In this document: one piece after another, positions 20,742-32,455 of the stretch
How the letters are laid out: each line of letters begins with the position of its first letter
Numbering within the stretch: position 1 is the stretch's first letter
Source: Podospora pseudocomata
Lineage: Eukaryota; Ascomycota; Sordariomycetes; Sordariales; Podosporaceae
Reading direction: 5' to 3'
Assembly (NCBI RefSeq): GCF_035222375.1
Contig: NW_026946363.1
Span: 1,116,001-1,180,000, forward strand
DNA length: 64,000 nucleotides
Notes under the pieces: model-generated
Database searches by the model: none
Seen by the model: only the letters and a program-made list of their open reading frames with translations
What the model was told of the DNA's origin: nothing
Translations under genes and position numbers: made by a program

Positions 20742-23589
20742 TGCGAGGAACCAATTGATGTTTTTGGCCCGGCGAGGATCTCGTTGGGCGGTGGTGGTGG
20801 CGTTGGGGGAGAGAAGATGACGGGCCCCCCAGCCCCCAAGTCTGAGAACAAGTCCCAGGAGAACGCTTGCAAACAGGTTTATCTTGCTTGTTGTGCGCGA
20901 GCAGACGCAAAATCGATTGGGCGGCAGGAGGAATCACTTACTTGTAGCACCGCGGGCACGCGCGTCAGCCAGCGTGTGGGTACGGCAGGCAGCATAATGT
21001 TCCGGACGCAGTGGACCATGGGAAGCCATGAGGAAGCAGTTGTACGCAAGTTCCTTCCATACTAGAGTACACACCGCATATTCAAGTGATCACGGCCTCG
21101 AGGTTCACATTCAGGTAGGCAGGCACGACAGTCTTTGTGCAACTTGGCACTGGGTCATGGAGCATAAGGTCCTCGATGGGCCCCATGGTCATGCTGGTCG
21201 AGTATGGCGAGGCCTATCGTGGTACCATCTACTAAACAGATCTCTGATAGAGGTAGGCATCTAAAGGGCAGCACAGCATCCTCATGAGATTCGAATCTAG
21301 AAGCTGGAAGACAAGTGATGCCAGTGTTTGTAATATTATATATGCTACCTCCTATAAATAAGGCACTCAACAAATAAATATCTATTCCCGACAACAGCCA
21401 GATCTCTGAGTATCACTACCTTCAATACTTTTGCTTCACAATCACTTGAGCATGTTCCATGACGGAAACATGACTGCGTTCCAGTCTGTCGACGTGCTGA
21501 GAAGGTGTGGATGGATGGTTGATGCATGACCCAACCGGAGCAAGTAGTGGCAGTCCTATCCTATCTTCCGGTGCTGTTCATATGTCAGAACAATCCGCTC
21601 AGGCCTGACCCAATACCTGCTAACAAGGCAAGCTTCGGCTTAATGAGCTTGAATCCACATCAATTCGTGTCCCTACCGGTACCTATGAGGTTCAGTCACA
21701 TTTGCTTCAGCCGATGGGCAAGGCAGGCTACAAAGAAATGGATGCTGGACAAGATAGACCTGCCCTCATTCATGACAGGGAAAGGGACATTGTTCGGAGA
21801 AATTGATGATGTGAATTTTGAAGTGAAAGAGCAAGCCTAATTGCCTGATCAGTTCCGATGTGGGCCAGCCTTGAATACAAAGAAGGAAAGACATGACTGT
21901 TTGGGAAGGCTCTGTCTCTTTGGATTCATTGAGAACAGTGGGTCCCACAAATGTCGCCTATGTTCCTCGTGATTTATGGTGTGGGACAGTGGAAATGGTC
22001 ACTGGCGCGCAAAGGGAGGCAAAACAGGTGGTGAGAAAGTAATGATGTGGAAAAGAAAGCTACAAAAGTATGCGAAATACAAGCCCTAACCAGAGTAACC
22101 AACGTGTGGGCTTGACATAAAAGGTGGGACCAGGTGAACTGGGAGCAACCACAAATGGTTTTAAGTGAGATGGTCCCCGAGGCTCCTTTCATCGCTCATC
22201 AAGGTAGAGTACACAATTAATATCGATTCAAAGTAAAATCCATGGAGGCCACTATTCGTGGCAGCGAAGGGGCAGGAGCTCTGGATAGGCTGTCTCCAAC
22301 GTTTCTGTTGTTTGAGTTGGGCCGAAGTCTGGATGAGGCTCTACCACTCGACTTTGGCATATTTTTCATATCGTGAATTATATCATCACGAAGTCCATAT
22401 TATGATCTTTATTCCTGTCTCAGAATCGTCTCATCATCCAGACCCTAAAGGCTACCCAATCACTAGATGTTGGAACAAGCTCAGCGTTTGTTTCAAACAC
22501 CACGCGATCTCGGAACTTGACGAGTACGCTAGAAGAACACAAGTGTGGTGCGTGGCCGCGGCTGAACATCAAATACCGGTGATATCGACATGGCTACTGC
22601 ATATCGTGGAAGTAGAGGATTAGATAGGGTAAGACTTAGCGAATGATCCAAAGTGCTGACCCGAGGAAGTGGTTGGGCGTGCGGGTACGCTAGACAACAG
22701 CGCCATCCAGGGGTACCACGAGGCCGGAAGGGGGCGCCGAACGGGAGTGGCACTCATCACCCACCGAGATCACTCATCATCATGGGCCCATCAGAAAGCC
22801 GCTGACCAACAATTCATCAATTCATCGTACCATCCGATGACCTTCGGAGCGTAACCCGGCAGCAAATATTGGTGATGGGAATTTTTGTTGTCCCAGCGGA
22901 AAAGGGGGAAGTCGTCGACCGATCTAGAACGCCTCCTTGCAGCACGCTTGCATGTGGTGTGCATGAGACACCCCTGACTGTCGCCAATCTGGTCAGGGCA
23001 AATGCCAACCGGAGCTCTGGCCGATGCGGGGAGACAACAGAAGCAGCAGAGGCCAGATGACAGCTGAACCCCTTGGCGCGCGTGCCATTCCCCGTCGCAT
23101 GTCCGTGAGGTCCCAGTCCCGCGGAATTCAGCGCCACCAGCAACGACAAGCAACGGCATGACCGCCAGCGCCAAGGCCAGGGCTGGCCAATCGCATCGCT
23201 GACACCTTACGGAGATGTAGGTTTCGGTACTGCACCGAAGACAGGAACAGGCACCTCCTCCGCCTGCATCCCTGACAGCCCTTTGCCATCAGAACCGACA
23301 TCTACTACCATCAATATGGCACTTTTCGGCTCGGTCTGTGGGGGGAGGGGGAGAATGGAACATGTTTGTTGATGCCCTTTCTCAGTTTTCATCTTTAAAA
23401 AGGAGGGGGGCTCCCCACTGTGTTGGATCTCGTCTTATCATTGATGCCGGCTGACGATCTTCACCAATCCTCTGCAACACTGCGTCATAAGCCAGGGGTG
23501 AATTGTACCACCGACGTACCTCTACCCCCCTTCTACGTCACGGTCCCCTAAGCGATATCAACAACACCAGCACCACACAAATAGTGGTG
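20742..23589. other. 2.8 kb without a recognised gene
   Basis: AT-richer around 21300-21400 and 22200-22420. The longest plausible frame (22258-22623, plus, 121 codons) shows no domain. No transposon ends, RNA genes or repeats were noticed. Confidence 0.45.
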
Positions 23590-24701
23590 ATGGAACACAA
23601 CGAGCTTTCAACTTCATCTTCCACTTCATCAAGCAACAGACAGCTGGCCGCAAACATGGAGGTAATTTGCTCCCGCGGGCTCTTTTAGCCAGCGAATGGG
23701 TTGGCCGGGCTATTCGCCGTGTTTTGGGAACAGAGTCTGACTTGTCTCGTAACCAGGCTCCAATGTATCAAACATATCCCCAGGACGCCTTTGCCTGTGG
23801 CCAGTGGTCCAACAGGCCAAGCTTCCCCCCGACGTTTCCAGCATCGAATCCCCCCGCACAGTTCGACGGAATGTGGCACGATGAACTACAGCACCCAATG
23901 ACAACCTACGACATGCCAACAATGCTCCAAACATCCGATGACGTCGTCTGGCCCATGCAAGAGCAGCCTGCTGGAGGCTTCTCCCAGCCGTCGTCCGTAT
24001 CTCCCGTTGGATATCAAGGACAAGACGCAGAGTGGAGCTCGATACCATCACAAGACACCGGCTACGCTTCAGGATCCTGGATGTCAAACGAACAGATCCA
24101 ACCGGTGCCGTCTCCCCTGTCGGAAGCCCCGTCATTTAACAACTACACCTTCAACCACAAGACACCCAGCGACTACGAACCTCACTCGGCCACCTCCACT
24201 GCCCCTTTCCCATCCCAGAGCTCCTTTGACACTCGGGAATCGGCTTCGCCCGCCGCTAGCACCGCAGCCCCAGTTTCGAAACCTAAAGGCAAAGGCAAAG
24301 GAAAGGCCGCCGTCACCAAACCCTCCAAGAAGGGCACAGAAGCCTCCTCCATATCCCGGGGAACAAAGAGAAAATCTCCCGCTCCGTCCACGAAATCCAC
24401 CTCAAGTTACAACAGCAAGCCACCACCACCATTTCTGGGCATCTTTCCTCCCGATGTCGACCCCCGGGAGGCTTCAGCCAAGGTGCAACGCGAAGCATGG
24501 GAGAGGTGCAAGAACGAGGCCATGGTCATGTCGCAAAGACGGCTCCTGCTATTGCACCACGAGCGTGGTGCATTAGAGCGGGAGACACAGAAATTGCAAG
24601 ACAACCTTGCCTTGATGAGAGAAGCAGCTGTGAGGGAACACGGGCAACTGAAGGAAGCTGTGAAGAAGGCCGAGAGGTTGAATGCGAGGGGGTATTACTG
24701 A
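23590..24701 (+). CDS. Disordered nuclear-like protein with C-terminal coiled coil
   Basis: Two exons (23590-23661, 23757-24701) give 338 residues; the 95-bp intron joins AANME to APMYQTYPQ. The N-terminal two thirds are low complexity, rich in Ser, Pro, Gln, Met and Trp-containing motifs. A basic stretch (about 205-250: KPKGKGKGKAAVTK...GTKRKS) could be a nuclear localisation signal. The last 80 residues form a heptad-like coiled coil with leucines (about AWERCKNEAMVMSQRRLLLL onward). This resembles the tail of a leucine-zipper protein, but I see no canonical bZIP basic region, so DNA binding is only a guess. The start ATG at 23590 was chosen because it gives an exon closing exactly at a GAG/GTAATT donor. 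Confidence 0.7.
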
Positions 24702-26730
24702 GGGCCTCTTTTGTGTTCGAACACTGTATTACTATATAATTATCACGGAACACCAGTAACGAGGACATGAATGATGATCAGACATGAAGGAATAACGAGC
24801 CACCTTTGGACACCGGAATAAGTATTGCAAACTTTGTGACAACACTAAGACCAGAGACAGCCAAACAGAAAGCGATGATGTAACCACTCGTGCCAAGACA
24901 AAACGTCAAGAAGATCGGCAGCAGGGGTCATCCGTGTAAGTGACCAGCAGTCTACCGAGTGACCCAGCGTTCTGGGTCGAGCTGGGACCTGGGAGCTGTT
25001 CCCGGTTGACGCTGTCGTGATGGGGTGGGCGTCTTCCGCCAGGAGTTTGGTCTTGGCAGGGGAGCGAGAGGCATGCCTTCGGGCGTGGCGTCGAGGGCTG
25101 TACATGCACTACCACTGCCGTTCAGCTGCCGGGCTTCCCCACGTGGGAACAGGTTCTGAGGAATTGGTCTATGCTTTCCAGCTGTGTGGCGGTGGTAGCT
25201 AGGAGTTGAGGATAGGATCGGATGGTAACTATAGAGCAGGTCAGGGGTATCGAGATATTCGCGATGGCGTGGTCTTGACGTGGCTCACAATCGTGGACTT
25301 TTACCTACATTAGTTGTTGGCAAGGAGCTCATCATGACAGCCTCATTTCCCCCACGAGCCATCAGGCTTAACCAATCACGCCAGTTATCCGTGCCATGTC
25401 CCAGTTGTTCGGTACGGGTGACTGTCCGTGCTGCCATCATGTATAGACTTTTGCGGGAATGCCGCCAGAACCACGCGCGATCCCATAGCTCCATGCATCC
25501 ATGTCCCCCCAGCACGAGGTGGCTTGCAACCCCTTCCCCCAGATCTCGTACGCAGACCAATAGCCATCCCTCCCTTCTCCTCAATTCCCACGAGACAGGT
25601 GAAGAAGCAGCGCGACATCCCCAAATGTACTGTACCTCCCCCCGTGTTTCCCCTTCGGGTTTTTGGTCCCCCACATCTCTGCGAGACACTGTCTCTGCAA
25701 CTCTGGGTCGTCCAATGAACCGCAGCTCGTAGGAATCGGACATCTGCCCGATAGTGGGGCAGTAAACATCCCTGCGGCAGGGCTATCCGGGGCCCCGAAC
25801 GGTCCCGACACTCTGGGCGCATGCAGCCCAGTGGCTCAGGTGGCTGGTTGGGGATCTTGGCTTCGTTTTTTCAGGATAGGTGCTGCGATTATGCTGCGGC
25901 TGCATCGATAACATGAGCAGGATATTCCCCATCGGCAAGGGGATATTGAAGTTTTGGGCGGAAAAGTGTTGATGTCTCACTTTGCGTGTCGTAGTAAGTA
26001 GTATACACTGCAGGCTGTCAGTCTATTTCGGAACTTCATGATCTTCCTGATAGCGCCTGCAATAGGAATTCGCGATGCCCCGTTAAATGAAGGGTTAGGG
26101 TTAATAATGACCAGAATCAGCCCGACCGGCAATGAACGACATGTTAGGTATTCATGAGATAGAAATCATACCTACATACCTACGCTGCTTGAGATGTAGG
26201 GCGTGTCTTGAACATTCAAAGCGTCGGGGAGAGACATACTTTTCAATTATCTCTTTGTTGCCAACCAAGCACGGGACTCAAACAGCTCAGGACTGGAAAC
26301 AGACGGGGCATGGAGATGTGGATCGGAAGTTGTAGGGGCGTTAGAAAACTGAAGATAGGTAAGGTAGATAATGCCGAGAAGGCCATTTCATGGCAATGTT
26401 CGGGGTATAGAAGTGATGGCCCGCTGAGTTGAGAGTGCTCACAGAGCAAGCTTGCTCCTACCTAGCCGGTCAACGCTCACCCGCAACAAAAACGTAGCGC
26501 TCCAGTGAGTATCGACCTTCGTGCTTTCGAGTTTTTGCCTGGTCCCCCAATAATTCCGCTTTCTTCGGTCCACACTTTCCCTCTACTTACCTACCCACTC
26601 CATCATCTTCCTGCAGTCGGCCGAGTCTTGTTTGCCCGTTGCTCTACCTCACATTTCCCCGTCGACCTCCCACCTCTGACCCCCAAACATCGACCTATTA
26701 CGACCTTTATTGCTTTACAAAGAGGTCGAG
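24702..26730. other. 2 kb intergenic
   Basis: Overlapping short frames at 25280-25750 on both strands are judged shadows of a GC-biased stretch. A telomere-like string (GGGTTAGGGTTAA, about 26091-26103) occurs once only. Nothing else is seen. Confidence 0.45.
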
Positions 26731-27962
26731 ATGTCGGAGAGAACTGCTGAAACCCCTCTCAGCGAGGTTGGAAGTCGGAGTGACCGCCACCGCAACGACA
26801 TGGACCAGTCGAATGGACAGAGTCCAGAGCCACTGGAGTGGACAATGCAAATCTTCCCTGGCTCCACGACCAGTTTTCCCATTCCCGAAGTCGGCATCCA
26901 AGTTCAGATCACCCCTCTGGTAAATAATTTGACTTCATCGCCTGTTGGCCGTGGTCGGGTCCCGCCAACGGTGAAGATCATTGCCTTTCCATCGCCACTA
27001 CCGCCGCACCTCGCCCAACCCAAGAAGAATGGAGAAGCGCTCCACAAGTCCAGCTCCCCACTCTCGCCAGGAGAGATTCGTCCCAAGCCAGATATATAGT
27101 CATTAACCCCAGGCGACCAGGGGTTGACCGGTATCACTCGTGTCACGAAACGCGGAGTGAGGGGTGGTTTTCGCATCAATCGAGCTCGGAGCCGGTCTCC
27201 ACAGGAAGGCCCCGCAGGTGTTGAGAGTATGGGCCGTCACCAGCAACCATCACGATCGAGAGAGCGGAGCCTAGCTCATCGTGGTTTTCGGGATGATCGC
27301 GCTCCGCACCACAGCCAGAGTCCCTATGAACCTGTCATGTCGAAAGAGCCTCCTTATGGTGATTCGTATGGAGCAGGCTTTCTTGAGTAAAGAATTGCCA
27401 GCAAGCAGAGGACAGTTGAGAAAGAGGACAGTTGGGAACGAGGAACGTTGATCTCAACAACCTCGAAAGCACCGCCAAGGCTCTACCATGGAGCGTCCTC
27501 ACTGCCAAAAAGCCCCAATCTCGCACCAGGCTTCGGTTTGCTAGGCTCGCGTTGAAAGAGCTCGAGTTTCAAGCTGATAAGTTGTCCGGGGCCCAACCAG
27601 GCTCTACCAAGGGATGGGGACCGGTTACATCTGATGCTCAGCCGCCAATGCCTCCGCCCCACCACTATACCACCCAAGGGCCGCCTCCGAGGGGTATACC
27701 AGGCGGGCCCCGCAGGCAGGATCGATCGAGGGGAGCTACCAAAACTCAGAGATATAGATTCATCACTGAGCAGAGTCGGGATGCTGGGCAGGCTGAGGTC
27801 ATGCCTTCTGTCGAGGGCAGAGAGGAGTCCACATTTGAGCAGTTGGAAAAGAATGATATGTTGCTTCAGGCGAGAAACAAGCAGGACATGGTTTTGTTTG
27901 GGGCGCATGACATGAGAAATGCTTTTGATATGGATCGTGAGAAGAGAAGACCGGGAAATTAG
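26731..27962 (+). CDS. Uncharacterised low-complexity protein carrying a PGSTTSFPIP motif
   Basis: Proposed exons 26731-26919, 27121-27358 and 27427-27962 give a closed frame of 320 residues; the second intron is the weakest call. Exon 1 encodes a polar start, then WTMQIFPGSTTSFPIPEVG and IQVQITPL. The middle is Arg/Ser/Gln-rich (RARSRSPQEG, RSRERSLAHRG). The third exon has a helical patch ALKELEFQADKLSG, a Pro/Gly-rich segment, and an acidic/basic C-terminus with FEQLEKNDMLLQARNKQ. A TAG at 27097-27099 in the first frame is removed by the proposed first intron. No Pfam domain is recognised. A related gene with the same TTSFPIP and (G)IQVQI-S/T-PL signatures lies at 39.7-41 kb on the other strand. 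Confidence 0.6.
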
Positions 27963-28827
27963 GAGGATATCAATGATTTGCCATATTAGAAGGGTTTGGT
28001 GCCATGTTATCGGATGTTTTGTTGGAATAGTAATGATATGTTGGTTTGGAGGCTGTGGGAACGCTTTGCAAGGAGAAGCTCTCTGCGAAATTTATAGTGA
28101 GAGGATACTTTAGGTAAACAATGGGCTTTGGAAGGTACCGCCGCATTCTTATTTCGTCCAATGTCCCAATAAGTGCCAAGGCTGTCACTGATAACATAGA
28201 GTATAAAAGAAGTAGCAGAATAGCGGGTCAACATCATTTCGTGTATGTGATTTTGCTCACTTGTGTCACTGAGTGCATCTGGTTTTGAAGACGTAAGTAG
28301 TGTAAGTTTTCCCTAGGTTTTTTCATAAAAGAAACGCCAAAGCCAACGCAAGAGACACTAAACAGTAGACGTGCCCACTGCAAAAAGATAAAGGAAAAAA
28401 CATTCAAGGTTTCGTATCGAAGAGGCTTGCAGAGCCGCGAACGGATGGTGCTTCTGGAAGCCCTCAACCAAGAAAGCCCCCTTTCACAAGATATTGAAAT
28501 CCATTGCCCGCATGAAGACGTGATAGCAAATGTTCAACGAAAGAAGTAACCATCCGGACAAGCACTCTTCGCCGAGTAATCAGTCCCGCTTTCGGCTTTC
28601 ACGTCTACTTTTATCTGAGCAACTCCATTGAAGAGGCCTGACAATTCAAGAATTCATGAGCCCTAATGACATCGTAGACCCGCTTACCCGGGCACCAGGC
28701 TATAAACTACTCTATTGTTTTCCTTTCTATATTCTTTCATAATACTGCTTTGCTCTCCGCAGTCTTCTTTCTTCGGCATTCGACAAGACAACTTCCTACC
28801 TCTGGCAAACAAACAAACAAGGGAAAC
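27963..28827. other. Intergenic, nothing recognised
   Basis: AT-rich patches around 28000-28350, a few short frames, no gene or repeat identified. Confidence 0.5.
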
Positions 28828-29550
28828 ATGAACAAACAACAATTTCAAGGCCACGCCTCTGGCAATATCTTTGGCCCCGGCCCTACCTTTACTCGCCCTC
28901 CTCCCACATCCCCAAAGGCCATATCCAGGTCTAACCGGAACCCCTCCATCAACGGCACCGGCACCAACATTGCCACCGACTTGAACACCCCTCCGGTCCT
29001 CAGCCACCCGCCCCCCGCCGCTCCAAGGGCCATGTTAAACCTCCGTCGAGATCCCCCCATTGCCCCGCTCCACACCAAGATCACCATCCTGAAGGACGCC
29101 CTCTTGCAAGAACAAAGGTGCTTGAGAATCCTCAGGAGCAATATTCGTCGACTGCCGCCCTGGATCCTTCGGCGTAAGGAAGAAGAGTGTCTCGGCCGTA
29201 TCGACCGCGACGAGGCCAGGTTGATGGAGTTGCAGGAAGAAGCCAGGTTGAGGGGTTTGGAGTCTGTGGCCATCCACAGCACGAGACAGGGCGGTGCTGC
29301 GAGCTCCCGCGATGGTAATTTCGAGGGTGATTCCGGATGGGTAGGCCGTCGCGTTATGACCGAGAGACTTCGGTCTCTGGGCCCGCGTGTTGAGGAAGAG
29401 CAAGAGGAGAAGACCGCTGAGATGGATAGAAAGTACAGCCGGGTGCTCCGTAGGATGGAGAGGTGGGACGCGAAGTGGGAGAGGGAGGACAGGAAGGAGA
29501 GAAGGCGTCAGGAGGCTGAGAGGGAGTTCTTCAGGAGATTTGAGTATTGA
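28828..29550 (+). CDS. Uncharacterised coiled-coil protein
   Basis: A single-exon frame of 240 residues from the ATG at 28828, which follows an A-rich leader with CAAACAAACAAACAAG and has a purine at -3. The N-terminal 80 residues are Pro/Thr/Asn-rich and disordered. Residues about 90-150 are helical with many Leu/Arg/Glu (KITILKDALLQEQRCLRILR, EECLGRIDRDEARLMELQEE). The last 60 residues are a very charged helix (MDRKYSRVLRRMERWDAKWE, EREDRKERRRQEAEREFFRR). There is no signal peptide or membrane segment. I recognise no family; proteins of this type are common as lineage-specific fungal hypotheticals. Confidence 0.65.
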   Translation: MNKQQFQGHASGNIFGPGPTFTRPPPTSPKAISRSNRNPSINGTGTNIATDLNTPPVLSHPPPAAPRAMLNLRRDPPIAPLHTKITILKDALLQEQRCLRILRSNIRRLPPWILRRKEEECLGRIDRDEARLMELQEEARLRGLESVAIHSTRQGGAASSRDGNFEGDSGWVGRRVMTERLRSLGPRVEEEQEEKTAEMDRKYSRVLRRMERWDAKWEREDRKERRRQEAEREFFRRFEY

Positions 29551-29778
29551 AGCCGGAAGAGAGGGGGTGCCATTCGGGGTGTTGGAGATTGGGGAACTGG
29601 TAGTGGAGTACCTTAACTGGTAGTTATACATCCAATTTTTTCAAGAGGAACCGAAAGTCAAGATACCTAAGGTTGTATGTCGTGATAAAATTTGATTATG
29701 CAACTTTGTCATTGCCATGCTGAGATGAATTTTCACCGCCGGCGAGCGAGCTGAAATGGTTTACAAGCGATGACTATG

Positions 29779-30340
29779 AGCACGTTCGTGAGCATGTGTG
29801 GTCCGTTGGCTTGGGCTCGAATCACCAGGCAATATATCATCAAAATCGAGGAGGAAAGCGTTGTATTATTAAGAAGAATCATCCTCCAAAGCTCAGCAAA
29901 GCCTATAAAACACCGTCCTCCACCATTCCCCACTTATCGCCCCACACATGCTTCCGCCTGCCCACGAACCAAACTGGTTTACAAGCCATGTTCACCTGCA
30001 TTTTCGCAAGCTTTTTTGCCGGTTCCTCGCGCGCCGAAGTCGTCCCAGCTATCGCGATTTTGGCTTTCCTTCACACATTTGAGAGCGTTTGAGACTGAAG
30101 ATCAGGAATTCACCTCGGTTGACAGACAGTCAGAGAACCCCTCCCCAGCACGTTCGATAACGAGGAGGCACAAGTGGTTGTGGTCCGTTAGTTGGGTCTT
30201 GTTACCAACAAAGATATTATTAGATTGAGGAGGAGAAGGTGGTGTGTATTGTTAAAACTGTGCAACTACCAAACCTCAGCAATGCCCATGAAATACCATC
30301 CGCAACCGTGCTCCACTTTCCAACCCTACAATAGTCCCCC
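29779..30340. repeat. Diverged direct duplication of about 180 bp
   Basis: Copy 1 starts about 29779 (AGCACGTTCG, then TGTGGTCCGTT at 29797, ATCGAGGAGGAAAGCGTTGTAT, CAAAGCTCAGCAA). Copy 2 starts about 30147 (AGCACGTTCG, TGTGGTCCGTT at 30179, ATTGAGGAGGAGAAGGTGGTGT, CAAACCTCAGCAA). Order and spacing are conserved but there are many substitutions and small gaps. Offset between copies is about 370-380 bp. Age looks old; origin unknown. Confidence 0.55.
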
Positions 30341-30599
30341 TTTCCTACCAAGGCGGGCACCGCACGCCGGAAAGTGAAGTCCAAGAAACGAACCACCGTA
30401 AATGAGTGTGTATGTGGTGATGTGTCGAGAAATGGTATATGTGATGTGTCGGGAAAGAAAATCAACACCAGCAATGCCAAAAAACCTCCTCCCAAAAGCC
30501 CACAAGTATCATATCACGGCCGTTATGTGGAACCAAAAGGACATCCTACCCACAGGGTAGGCCAGGCGGTATATATCTCTACACGTTATCTAAATCCTT

Positions 30600-30885
30600 G
30601 ATTAGCTCTTCGCCGTCCATTTCTTTGCAAAGATAATGATGGACACGTATACAACCAGTCTTAGCTATACTAGAGTATATGAGCCCGAGCTTGATTTAGA
30701 TCAGTTACTTCACAAGTATGATCTTGCTAAGAATTGGTAGCTTTGACTTTAACAATATAAACACCCTGGCGTTACTCCTTATTTTTGACTTTATTTGCCT
30801 AGTGATTAGAACCCTGTAACCAAACTACATTCCCTCAGTAGCGTTTGCTCATATTAATCTTTTAAAAAATTGAATGCAATTTTAC
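30600..30885. other. AT-rich tract
   Basis: A clearly AT-richer segment than its surroundings, with many TA/TTAA strings and no open frame. It could be a mutated relic of a repeat (repeat-induced point mutation favours such composition), but no element family can be recognised. Confidence 0.4.
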
Positions 30886-31399
30886 TAGGGCATATGGTCC
30901 GAAACGATGAGGATTGAGAGAGCCATTGTGTTGGGTGATCATACGGACGATCATCCATCTTCTAATAACAATTTCACATGTCTCAGCGCTGTCCCAGACC
31001 ACTTGGTATTGGAAGAGCACTGAAAGAAGTATAGAAGGCTTGATTGGGCACCTTTTGGTGTCGTGCCACCTGGGGTTGTGCCAAACAGTGTGGTCTCGCA
31101 CTGCACTTGTCAAGTCTCTCCAATCGGCTGAGAAATTCATCAGTGTGTGCTGACAGACCCCGCTCTTTTGCCCTCCAATGGTCAAAGGACAAATGCTCAG
31201 CATTCATCTCTCTCACGAAGAACTTGCAATTTCTAACGTTGTCAGCATTCTTTGTCAATACTGGCGGTCCCAACACTTCGTCATGGAGGGGCTACGGATG
31301 ACGGCGATTACATAACAACCTCTGGGGATGTAATACCGGTCTCCAAGACCTGAGGAATGATTCCGGGCTCTTCGAATAACAAGGTCAGAAAACGGGCAG

Positions 31400-32455
31400 G
31401 AAGAACTCGCATACAACGACATTGAGCTCCGCGCCTTGCAAAGCTACTTCTCCGACGATGTTTCAGCAACGGCCCCGGACGCTAATACCCCTATTCTGAG
31501 ACTCGTTTGTATCCCAATGAATACAGTAGGACATGTATCGCTCTCTAGTGATCAATATCTCCAGCATATTCTATTCCGATTAATCTTCCTGACCGTTTCA
31601 ATGTCCAGCCCGAGGATCTTGAGGACCGGAAACCGCCCCTAACAATTGGCAAGCCCGTCTCGCTCAGACTTCTTGACTGCCTGGAACTCTTCAAAGGGGA
31701 ATCTGGCTCCGCACTCTCACTGTCATTCGTCCTAGCTGTCTACAGATATTCATGGATAGAGGAGGACTTGGTCAACAGTCTTCACAGGGTCCGGCATGTT
31801 ATCCAACTTACCGGCCATGGCGACTCGGTGCATAAACCTGACCTTATGGATGGGCAAAACCCAATGGCTACAGCACAGAAAATGGGGGCGACGCACGACA
31901 TCATCATCAAAACGCTTCCAAGCACGTGGAAATTGTGTTGACTCTGCTTGATCACCTTGTACAGCAAGTTGCAACAGGCCCCAGGGATAAGACGAGGCTC
32001 AGTGTCCTTTCAGCAGTGGTGCTTCTTCGTCGCCAGGTAGAGAGCGCGGGAAAGCAGTGCCAGTATCTCGACAACCGCAGTTGAAACCAGTTAGAAGTGG
32101 TAAGTGAACTTAGCACTCAACCGCTAGGACATACCACCTGAGATGAAACTAACCTCTTCTATTTGTCTCGGCCCAGCTCTTCGCCTCCCTCACCCATGAA
32201 GACTCAGCATCCAACATGAAGATCGCCGAAGCGGCCAGTAGGGACGCCTCGTCGATGAAAATAGTTGCCATTTTGACCATGGATTTTCTTCCGGCAACGT
32301 TTCTCGCCGCCTTGTTTTCGATTCCGTCGTTGGAATGGGACGAGCCAGACAAGTTCTAGGTATATTGGGCATGTGTCGTTCCAACCACCATTGTCACTTT
32401 TACCTTGTGGGCAGGGATTACTCAGCGTGGGCAGATACTTAAGTTGATGAGGTCC
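31400..32455 (+). pseudogene. Decayed fungal CorA-like membrane protein gene
   Basis: Coding blocks in changing frames read as a fungal CorA-like (Mg-transporter-fold) protein. They are ELRALQSYFSDDV and LRLVCIPMNTVGHVSLS; then, in another frame, PLTIGKPVSLRLLDCLELF followed by FVLAVYRYSWIEEDL. Another frame jump precedes VEIVLTLLDHLVQQVATG and LSVLSAVVLLRRQVESAGKQ. A good intron follows (32100-32176, GTAAGT, ACTAAC, CAG). Beyond it are IKIA-type helices (NMKIAEAASRDASSMKIVAI) and the first membrane segment (LTMDFLPATFLAALF). A TAG follows SLEWDEPDKF, and the second membrane segment (VYWACVVPTTIVTFTLWAGI) lies beyond it. At least three breaks make it a host pseudogene. The intact splice sites suggest it decayed fairly recently. 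Confidence 0.6.

Larger units (their letters stand above)
29551..31399. other. Gene-poor region with an old duplication and AT-rich tract
   Basis: Includes the diverged pair of segments at 29779 and 30147 and an AT-rich tract at about 30600-30880. No coding signal is convincing. A minus-strand frame at 30983-31276 shows no domain. Confidence 0.45.

Noticed and set aside
26091-26103. Telomere-like GGGTTAGGGTTAA
   Set aside because: Only two repeats within ordinary sequence; expected by chance in 64 kb.
30600-30885. Possible RIP-mutated transposon relic
   Set aside because: Composition fits, but no element ends, coding remains or second copy can be identified.
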